A stretch of DNA of 64,000 bases from Neocallimastix lanati (nom. inval.) (Eukaryota; Neocallimastigomycota; Neocallimastigomycetes; Neocallimastigales; Neocallimastigaceae), in contig JACVTC010000004.1 in NCBI GenBank assembly GCA_016946835.1, positions 342,501 to 406,500 on the forward strand, read 5' to 3'. Position numbers and translations under genes: made by a program. The notes under the pieces are model-generated. The model saw only the letters and a list, made by a program, of their open reading frames with translations, did no database searches and was not told the origin of the DNA. Shown here piece by piece: positions 55,216-64,000 of this stretch (positions within the stretch are counted from its first letter, which is position 1; every line of letters begins with the position of its first letter).

Positions 55216-58200
55216 TTTAATATTTATTTATTTTATAAAAGTATTTATACTAATTTTTGTATTTTAAAAATTCTATTATTATAATTATATTTAATGAAAA
55301 TTTAAAAGATCATTTATATAGTCATAATTATCTTTTATACATAATATGCTATATATATTATACAATTTTAATCAATAGAATTTTCCCGTAACATAAGTAA
55401 ATAATTTTCTAAAACTTTATTTTTCAAATTTTTATAATTTATTCTAAATAAAATTATAAAAAAATTTCCTTAATAATATAAGAAAAAAAATTTTTTTAAC
55501 TTCACTTCAAGTCAGCAAAGTATTATGAAATATTCCTAATTTAATATTTTATTTCTATTTTATGTATTTTAAAATATATATAATAATTTTTATTTCATTT
55601 CCTTTTTATATTAAAAATATCAGTAAAAAAATGATATTTAATATTTTATTTAATTTTATTAATAATCAATAATTTAAATTTTTATTTAAAAAATTTATAT
55701 TAATAAAAATTATATCTTTTATAAAAATTTACAAAATATAGAAATATATAATATTTTATGTAAAATAATAAAATTTAAATATTATATAAAAATATCTTTC
55801 TAAATAATATTGTACAACATTATTTTTTGTAATCTTTAGAATGTTATTGGGTATAAATTAAAAATAATATATATAATATTATTATTTAGTTATTTTTACA
55901 TTTTTTATTAATTTTACTATACCAAAAAGTAATTTAATAGAATATAACCATAAAAAATTATAATCAGTAATATTATTATACATATATACATAAATTAAAG
56001 CTCTTCGAATTAACAAATAAATTCATTATATATTGTAACACTAATAAATCTTAATATTTTAATTTCTATGATTCTGTCATTTTTAATCATATTTTTTTTA
56101 TTCCTTCATATATATTTATTAATATTATCGTATTTTAAATATATATTTACAGTAATAAATAAAGAGAATTTTTTATTTATTATTTTATATTTTAAATATC
56201 ATTTGTACAGGATATGATTTTCTTATTTTCCATGTTCTTTCTTTTATTATAATTATTATTATTATTATTATTAATAGTAGTAATAGTAGTAGTAGTATTA
56301 CCATTAGTAATAGCATCATATAAATATTATATCTTTCATTTAATTTTAAATTAATAGAAAGAAAGAGAAGTTTTTACAAAGATTAAAAATTTTATTTTCA
56401 CAAGGTCTTGGAATTTCAAATATTTTATTTTCACTTAAAATTCTATTATATTAATAAAATAATTAAAGAAAAAAAATTAATAATAATATAAATATTTATA
56501 TTATTAATATAAATAATTTATATATATATAATAGAAACATTGTCTATTGAGTTAGACTTCTTCTCTTATAAAGGAAGAATTTTCTATATTCATAGAATAC
56601 AGAAAATTCTTCATCCTTATTCTTACCTTAATCGTTGCTTGCTTTTCATTTGCCATTTTTATTTTTTTTTTCTTACCATTAAACAGTCCTTAGTTATATA
56701 TCTTCTAAATAATAAATAAAGCTTTTCTGTTAATCTTCTTTTTTTTCTTATCGATTGAAACTATACTATTAATAACAGAAATTGAATTCGATATAACTTG
56801 GTTATTACATCTCTTGTTTTTTAACTCCTTAAGATATTGGAGATGATGAATATGATTTGCTTTTTTTTTTTTAAATGTATTCGGTAGATTTCTTTCATCC
56901 TCATTCATATAAAAAATATTTGTTTCTATTATTTTTTAACATGAAGTATAATGTATTAATAAGTATAATTTTTTTTATCTAATAGTTCCCCCTTTATTAT
57001 TCTTAATTCGTTAAATATATTATTTAACTTTGAAAAATAAAGTAATACCGTCATTTCTGTGACATTTGAATTACTTCTTTTGTTCATTTTTTTCTTTCTT
57101 CATCTAATTTGTTAATTTCCTTTATTAAGTTCTAAACATGTTTAACGATAAGGCTACTAGAATTTTTATAATTAAAAAAATTCAAAAAGTATAAATTCGA
57201 TGTAACTGATACAAATTATGTTATTTTTATGAAGAGTATAAAATTCATTAAATGGTGATATGCGATTGATCAGATATTTTTTTTTTATAAGCATTTAAAA
57301 AAAATCAAAATCTTAATTGTGAAAGATTAATTTAATGTTTTAATATTATAGTATAAATCAAACTATTAAATAAAAAATTTAGTAAAAGTAATGATTATTG
57401 TTTTAAAATATTCATAGATTTTTATTTAGGGGGCAACTCTGAAACGAAAAGACCAACTACTAGTTTTGTAATAGCTATTAAATCAATATGCTTATAATAT
57501 AAATTATAAAGTTCTATAATTATTTCTAAAGCTGTAAGTAAATACTAAAAAATTTATGAATTTACATAAATTTGTACATCAATCTGTATTGTATAAAAAT
57601 CTATTCTGAAAATTAACATTAATATAAAAAATATGGCTATTTATTTATACATCAAAGCTGTAGTTTACAATTTTGAAATTGAAACAATAAATCTTAAGTC
57701 ATGATATATAAACTACCAAATATTTAAAAATAAAGAACAAATTCAATAAAATTAAATTACATTAAATCAGATTATTACCTAACCGACGTCATACAAAGAA
57801 TTAAAATTATACTGTAATATTTTTAAAAAAATGTTTTAATCATAAAAGCTATATCTAAATTAATTTATTAAACTTTATGTGAAATAAAATAAAGCAGAAT
57901 TACATATTTTATATATAAATATTATAAATTATCGAAATAATGTTTATTTTATTAATTGAAACATGATTCATATATATATGTAAATTGAATAATTATTTAA
58001 CAACACTTAAAAATAAAATTATGATAATATTAAATTTATGTAATAAAATAAATTGAATTAAATAAAATAATAAAAAAAAAAGATAGTCAAGAAAATAATG
58101 ATTAATAAAGTTATTAAAGTAATAATAAATAATAAGTCTTATTTAAAATTACTTTAAAAAAGTAATTTCAAAGAATACTTGTTTATATATAGTTTAGATA

Positions 58201-59513
58201 TTTTCGGAAGAATTACTACTTATTTTTTATGTTTTATTTCTTTGAGAATAAAATAATTTTAAATATAAATATAATTAAGTAGTAATATTAAATTATTATT
58301 AATTAAATAATAAATATAATAAATGAAAATGTGTTTTATTATTTACTGAACATAAATATTATAAATAGCTATATTACTATATATTTCATTTTATATTTTT
58401 GAAATTTTTTAAAATGCAGTAGTAAATCAATAAATTATTGATTTATTATTAAATACTATAAATTTTTACAAATTGTAAATTTTTATATATATATGTATAT
58501 ATATATATACATAAATTTTATGACATGTATATATATATACTATATATATAATATCTTTAAAAAAGTTATATAATAAAAATAAAATAAAATTTTATTTAAT
58601 ATTATAATAGGAATATTTCTCAAAGCATAAGTAAAATATATGTACGGAGGTTAAGTACATATAATTGAGAATCATTTAGGGACTCTTCATGTTGAGACGT
58701 TGCATGAATCCTTTTTTTTAACTATGAAAATTTTTTAAGATTTTATTTTAAAATTAATAAATCAATAATAATGCAGCAAAAACTTATAAAATATATTCGC
58801 GAAAAAAAAAAATAATAATAATAATAATAATAATACAATATAATAAAATATATCTATATATTGATAATATGAATGAATAAAAAATAAATCAAGAAAAATA
58901 AATAAATAATAATAAAATATTTATATATATTTAAAAAAACAAAATATTATAAATAATAATTTTTAATTTATAAAGTTTTTTAATTACTTTATTTATAATT
59001 AATTTCATTATAAGATGAAGTCTTATAATGAAATTTTTGATTTATTAATTAAAAAAAAAAAAAAAAAATCTCATTATCATTTTTTTTTCCCTGAAGCAAG
59101 CAATAAAAAATTTTTTTTAAAAAAAAATTAAAATAAAACAAAATAATATAAATTATACAGTTTTAATATATATATTAATATTAATTATTATTATACCTAT
59201 CATAAGTATATTAAAGGAAAATTGAATAATTAAATAAAATAATAACTATTTATATATTTATATATAATAATTTAATTTTAATTAACTCATTAAAGAATAT
59301 GAATAATAATAATAAAACTTCTAAAAATAATAAATTCGTAAAAAAAATATATATATATATATAAAATAAAATAAAATAAAATAAAAATAAAAATATGTAA
59401 ATTTAATAAAATAAAAAAAATAAAAAAATAAGAAAATAAAAAAATAAAAAAATAAATATATATAAAAAATAAATATATATAAAAAATAAAAAATAAAAAA
59501 TAAAAAATAAAAA

Positions 59514-59548
<35 letters not shown>

Positions 59549-60215
59549 TTATTTATTATAATTTATTTGCAAAAATAAATGATACAATAGTTTAACAATT
59601 TAGTAAAATATTTTTATATTTTCTCACATACTTTTTCTTTTATTCAATTTTATTTATAATAATTAATAATTAATTATTAATTTAAATTATATATATAGTA
59701 TTTTAATTTTTATATTTTATGATTAATGGAGAACTTATTTAATATAATTTTAAAATTTTTTTTTTATTTTAAATGTATTTTAATTATAGGAATATTTAAA
59801 CTAATTTATTTAAATTTTTTATATTTTTTTTTATTAATATATTCGACATTATAAACTTCTAATTGTAATTTCTTATTATTATTACTATTTTTTTTCTTCC
59901 TTTTCTCTCTTTTTAATTCTATTTTTTTTTTTTTCTATTTTATTTTGTTTTGTTTTCTTCAATTTACAAAAAATAATTCTAAAAAAATATATATAGAAAT
60001 ATATATAAATATTTGTGAAAATATTTATATATATATAACATAAACATTCTATATGAATTAATAAAGATAATAATATATTCAAAAAATATAATAAAAAACA
60101 ATATAAAAAATACTATTATACCTATAAAAACATATTTATAAAACATCTTATTTATTAAATATTTTTAAAAATTAAAATAATTTGATTTATATATAAATAT
60201 ATATTATAAGAGCAT
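55216..60215. other. 5-kb region between divergent coiled-coil genes
   Basis: Mostly AT-rich. 56530-57180 is less AT-biased and contains a 67-codon minus-strand frame (56908-56705, MNEDERNLPNTFKKKKAN...). Its texture is that of a decayed element or pseudogene, with no recognised family. A candidate structured RNA is at 58617-58719 and a perfect 15-bp hairpin at 59001-59035. The ends are presumed promoters of the two flanking genes. Confidence 0.5.
58611..58719 (+). ncRNA. Candidate structured small RNA ending in a T8 run
   Basis: A GC-richer island in an AT desert. TTCTCAA (58617-58623) pairs with TTGAGAA (58665-58671) and encloses the hairpin TATGTAC/GTACATA (58639-58661). A second hairpin, TTCATG/CATGAA (58686-58708), extended by GGA/TCC across a CTC bulge, is followed at once by eight T (58712-58719), as in a pol III terminator. 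No A/B boxes, C/D boxes or known RNA family recognised. Confidence 0.4.
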
Positions 60216-62996
60216 ATGTCCTCTCAAGGAAATTTATCTACAGAAGATCTAGGAAGTAAAAGATCTTTAGGTACAAAAAAAGTTGTTAAAAAACTTATTA
60301 AGAAAAAAACTCCTGGAAATGATGAAGAAGTGGAATCTTCTCAAGTACTAGGAAGTAAAACTGGTAGCATAAACAATTTAGCAGGAAGTAAAATTGGTAG
60401 TAGAAATAAATTAGCTGGAAGTAAACATGTTAGCAAAAATAATTTAGCTGAAGATAATATAGCTGACATTGATGGTAGCAAAAATGAAGTAACCGAATCA
60501 AATATTATTAGTTACAAAGTTGGCCAAGTCAGTACTATGACATCTGATGATATTGAAAAAATATTAGGAGATAAGGAAAGATTACTGGGTGAACTGTACA
60601 CCGCAGAAGTAGAAATTGACCGCTTAGAAGAAGAAAATAAAAAATTAAAAAATATCATTGAAGAACAAAAGAAAACCATATCTAAACTTTTGATATCCAA
60701 CAATGAAAATGGTATTACTATTGATCCAGAAAATGATGATAATGAAAATAACGTTACTGTTATTAGTAGTAACTATGAAGATGTTGATAAAGGTAAATTA
60801 ATAAAAAAGATTGAAGCATTAGAAGTTTCTAACGAACACTTAAAGGGACAAAATGAAGAGTTATTAGGTGTTATTCAAAATTCCGAAGAAGAAATTGAAA
60901 GATTAGAAACCGAACTTAGAAGTGTCAAGAGTTCTAGTAAAGTTGAACTTACAAAAACAAAGATTGAAAATAATAAATTAAAGTCATCTATTGAAAAATT
61001 AGAAAATAAAGTTGAATCTATTTCTTCTTTAGAAAAAGAAAACGAAATGTTAAAGAGTTCTTTAGAAACTCTTGAACAAAAGAACGAATCGTTGGTCAAT
61101 AATTCAATGGAAAATATTGAAGATAAGGATAGAATAATTGATAATTTACAAAATGATAATCAAGAACTTAAACTATCATTGGAAAGTGTAAAGGATGAAA
61201 TAACTAAAATTAATCAAAAGGATAAGGAAATTGAGCTTCTTCAAAGAGAAAATGATATTATAAGACGTGAAAATGAAGAACTTATTCTTGCCAATAATGA
61301 ATTACAAGCAGCAATTAATGAATTGACAGGTAATGTAAAGCAGAATGATGATTTAACACAAGATGATATTAAGATAATTTCAACTGATCAAAATGTTAGC
61401 AATTCAAGATTAAGTAGTCATCCATTCATAAGTTCAAATGCAAAAGAAATTGATCCTTCTTCCAAAGGAGATATTGCTGATACCAATAGCAATATTAGTG
61501 GCATCAAGGGTAAAGACTTTTCTGTTTGTTCATCATCTGTTTCTTTACTTAAATATAGTGTTCCTGAATTAATAAAGGAAATTAAAGACTTAAAGAAATG
61601 TATCTACTATATTAATAAACAGAAGAAAGATCTTGAAAAGAAATTACAAGATATTACTAATAATAAAGAACAAAAAGAAAATCCAAATGAAAATGAATAT
61701 TCTAATAATGTAAACGAAAAAATTAATGGTCAAAATAATGTATGCAATATGAATAATAAAAACGAACCATTCACATTACAAGAGTTACAAGGTATTATTG
61801 AAGGTATGGATAAAGAAATTATTAATACTCGTAGAATCAAAGCACAATTTGATGAACAAGAAAATTCAATTATTGATTTGAAACGCGAATTATTGAAGTA
61901 TAGTAGAAATAAAGAAGAAAGAGTTCGCAATATCGGTAGAGCATTAAATACAGACTTTACAATGGGTAATCCAAATAATAATAAGAACATCAACTATAAT
62001 AGTATGAATCCTGATGTCGGAAAATCATATCCAAAAATTAAAAATGAAAGAAATAAAATGAACACAGATGGAGATAACGATATAGCCGACAACATCTACT
62101 TCAAAGTTCAATTACAATCTGATAAAACAAAACTTCAAAGTCAACTCAGTAATGCAAAGAAAGCCATCCATCAATTGAAAAAATTATGTGATGGATTATC
62201 AAATGAATTAGAAAATTATCGCAATAATAATGAAAAGGAAAATTCAGATCGTCCATCTCGTACTAGTCAAAGTTGCAGTAGGAACTACGATAAACGCAGT
62301 TCTTCATTAGGAAGAAATTTTGGATTGACAAATCCAAATAATAATGGCAGTAGTAATCCTAAAAATTACTATATTAGTATAAATGATAATGCTCCATCGT
62401 CATCTTCAGGTAGTAATGGAAATACCAGTATTAGTGGAAGTAGTATATTAAGTAAAAACACAAATAATGGATATGATTTAGTAAGTAGTCATGGATATGC
62501 TGATAATAGTAGTTTATTCAGTGGAACATCTTTTACTTCATCCATTCCTAAAGAAAAAATGAGTTACGGACATAATCGTAGAAGTAAAAGTACAAGTCGT
62601 TATCCAAGCAAATACTATGATAACAATAACACAGATATTATGATGTTAATTAATGAACGTGATAAAGAAAGAGAGCACCGCCTAAACCGTGATTTAAATT
62701 CTCTTCAAAATAAATTTCAAGATCTCTTGAAATCGTATCAAAGTATCAAAAATGAACGTGATGTTATTTCTAATGAATTAAATTCTTCACCATATAATGC
62801 TTCTAATAAGCAAGAACATCACCATCACAGTCGTAGTCATCATCGTAAACCATCTGATAATTACGAATCTACAATTACTCGTGGTCGCTCACAATCACCA
62901 ACTAAAAGAAAATCAGAAAAGGACAATGTCAGTAATGGACATTTAAGATCTTGTAGTACACATACTAATGGTATCAAAGTAGAAGTATACACATAA
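60216..62996 (+). CDS. Single-exon coiled-coil protein, 926 residues
   Basis: Intact ATG-to-TAA frame with ordinary codon use. The first 95 residues contain a basic patch (KKVVKKLIKKKTPG) and five degenerate (L/A)GSK repeats with Ser/Asn spacers. Heptad-rich coiled coil spans about 105-370, then a linker with Ser runs, a further coiled coil (about 445-490 and 520-580), another short one near 635-670, and a Ser/Arg/Asn-rich tail with NRRSKSTSRYPSKY, a last helix (about 805-850) and His/Arg/Ser clusters. The tail has many potential phosphosites. It resembles cytoskeletal or polarity scaffolds in layout only; no domain or orthologue is recognised. It is transcribed divergently from the coiled-coil gene at 51.6-55.2 kb, 5 kb away. 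No intron signals are needed. Confidence 0.9.
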   Translation: MSSQGNLSTEDLGSKRSLGTKKVVKKLIKKKTPGNDEEVESSQVLGSKTGSINNLAGSKIGSRNKLAGSKHVSKNNLAEDNIADIDGSKNEVTESNIISYKVGQVSTMTSDDIEKILGDKERLLGELYTAEVEIDRLEEENKKLKNIIEEQKKTISKLLISNNENGITIDPENDDNENNVTVISSNYEDVDKGKLIKKIEALEVSNEHLKGQNEELLGVIQNSEEEIERLETELRSVKSSSKVELTKTKIENNKLKSSIEKLENKVESISSLEKENEMLKSSLETLEQKNESLVNNSMENIEDKDRIIDNLQNDNQELKLSLESVKDEITKINQKDKEIELLQRENDIIRRENEELILANNELQAAINELTGNVKQNDDLTQDDIKIISTDQNVSNSRLSSHPFISSNAKEIDPSSKGDIADTNSNISGIKGKDFSVCSSSVSLLKYSVPELIKEIKDLKKCIYYINKQKKDLEKKLQDITNNKEQKENPNENEYSNNVNEKINGQNNVCNMNNKNEPFTLQELQGIIEGMDKEIINTRRIKAQFDEQENSIIDLKRELLKYSRNKEERVRNIGRALNTDFTMGNPNNNKNINYNSMNPDVGKSYPKIKNERNKMNTDGDNDIADNIYFKVQLQSDKTKLQSQLSNAKKAIHQLKKLCDGLSNELENYRNNNEKENSDRPSRTSQSCSRNYDKRSSSLGRNFGLTNPNNNGSSNPKNYYISINDNAPSSSSGSNGNTSISGSSILSKNTNNGYDLVSSHGYADNSSLFSGTSFTSSIPKEKMSYGHNRRSKSTSRYPSKYYDNNNTDIMMLINERDKEREHRLNRDLNSLQNKFQDLLKSYQSIKNERDVISNELNSSPYNASNKQEHHHHSRSHHRKPSDNYESTITRGRSQSPTKRKSEKDNVSNGHLRSCSTHTNGIKVEVYT

Positions 62997-63138
62997 ACAG
63001 GACCTTATTATTAATAACTTATTGAATTGTAATTTCTTATTAAACTATATATAAGTATTTTAATTATTATATTTACTATTTTATATTATTATATATGAAT
63101 TTTAATATATTTTTTAATTTTATTTATTTTATTTTTTT

Positions 63139-63174
<36 letters not shown>

Positions 63175-63897
63175 GTTTTGATTATGTAAGATTAATTTTA
63201 TTATATATATTATAGTATAAATAATTATTAGTTATATAATTATATTGTTACTATCCAAAATAATCCTATAATTTTTTTATTATATAATAGATTTAATATA
63301 TGTAGTATCATATAATTATTAATATAAAAGAATAAATGTAGTGTTTTATAATATTTAAATAATTATTATGATTATTTTTTTTTTCCTTTCTTTTGTTTTT
63401 CTCTTTAATTTTTAAAATATTTTAAAAGTTATTAAAAGTATTTATTTTAATTAGATTGATTATATTTAAAAAAATATTAGAAAAATTTTTATTGATAAAT
63501 AAAATTGTATATTATATAAATGATTATAATATAATTATATAAATGATTATTATATATATTAATATATAATAAAAAATCTATATCAGGAAAAATAAAACGA
63601 AATAATAGTATAATTATAAATATTCATGATATAAAATGTATCAACTTTTTTAGTTATTAATATAATATTTATTATTATAATTTTTATGCATTCATATATA
63701 AATATTTATTTCATTCATTAATCAAATAATAATACCCTAAAATATTTAAAATATAAAACAAATATGTGTAGTAACATATTTGTATATTTAATATTAATTA
63801 TTAAATATTAAGTTTATGGGGAGGTTGCATTACGCCAATTTTCACGTGATCTATACAAATATGTGGCTATAGCTATATTATGTTACATAATATTATT
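62997..63897. other. AT-rich spacer, 3' of the coiled-coil gene
   Basis: T-rich and AT-repeat sequence; no gene seen. Near 63825-63880 it becomes less AT-biased (TTTTCACGTGATC, ATGTGGCTATAGC), just before the dispersed repeat, and may belong to a neighbouring element. Confidence 0.5.
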
Positions 63898-64000
63898 GAG
63901 GGTGGTGCGTTTCGGAGTGTGGCTTTATAAATTTTTACATAAATTTTCATTTCGGAATGTGGCTTATATTATTTTTTATAAAATTTTATTTATGAATATA
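63898..64000 (+). repeat. Second copy of the 32.8-kb terminal-type repeat, cut by window end
   Basis: Begins GAGGGTGGTGCGTTTCGGAG and matches 32817-32919 over its full visible 103 nt with two substitutions. It continues beyond the window, so another element copy may start here. Confidence 0.85.

Overview
The window looks like nuclear DNA of an anaerobic gut fungus (Neocallimastigomycota; inferred, about 0.8). It is extremely A+T-rich, with long (AAT)n, (TTTTA)n and homopolymer runs. Gene islands are few and separated by many kilobases, GT-AG introns are short and AT-rich, proteins are very Asn-rich, and one gene is a fungal/metazoan-type Kin1/MARK kinase with a KA1 tail. Ty1/copia, LINE and MULE remains argue against Dictyostelium, which has similar base composition.

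Layout. 0.2-6.9 kb: the 3' part of a leucine-rich-repeat (LRR) gene in which consecutive 69-nt exons each encode one 23-residue repeat, probably continuing into Ser/Asn-rich exons and an acidic last exon. 9.1 kb: a small secreted Cys/Trp-repeat protein. 9.9-15.4 kb: a tandem duplication of about 2.5-3 kb carrying a 47-bp microinversion between copies. 15.8-21 kb: mini- and microsatellite desert. 22.2-27.1 kb: a three-exon, 1164-residue Asn-rich protein. 28-40 kb: a mobile-element graveyard holding a LINE reverse-transcriptase relic, a Ty1/copia fossil, a 244-bp palindromic insertion with flanking direct repeats, a 2.4-kb composite minisatellite, a nearly complete MULE transposase, a tRNA-like sequence, a pseudoknot and hairpin cluster, and a SINE-like retroposon with poly(A) tail and target-site duplication. 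46.8-50.6 kb: a seven-exon Kin1/MARK-type kinase. 51.6-55.2 kb (minus): a three-exon, 1118-residue coiled-coil protein. 58.6 kb: a candidate structured small RNA. 60.2-63.0 kb: a single-exon, 926-residue coiled-coil protein. The last 103 bases repeat the sequence at 32.8 kb.

No pathway-level gene cluster is visible. The kinase and two coiled-coil proteins could all act in cytoskeleton or polarity, but that rests only on protein class. The three spliced gene models given in full (22.2-27.1, 46.8-50.6 and 51.6-55.2 kb) keep frame across every proposed junction, giving total lengths divisible by three. The most novel-looking material is the non-coding structure at 31.9-32.3, 38.4-39.8 and 58.6 kb.
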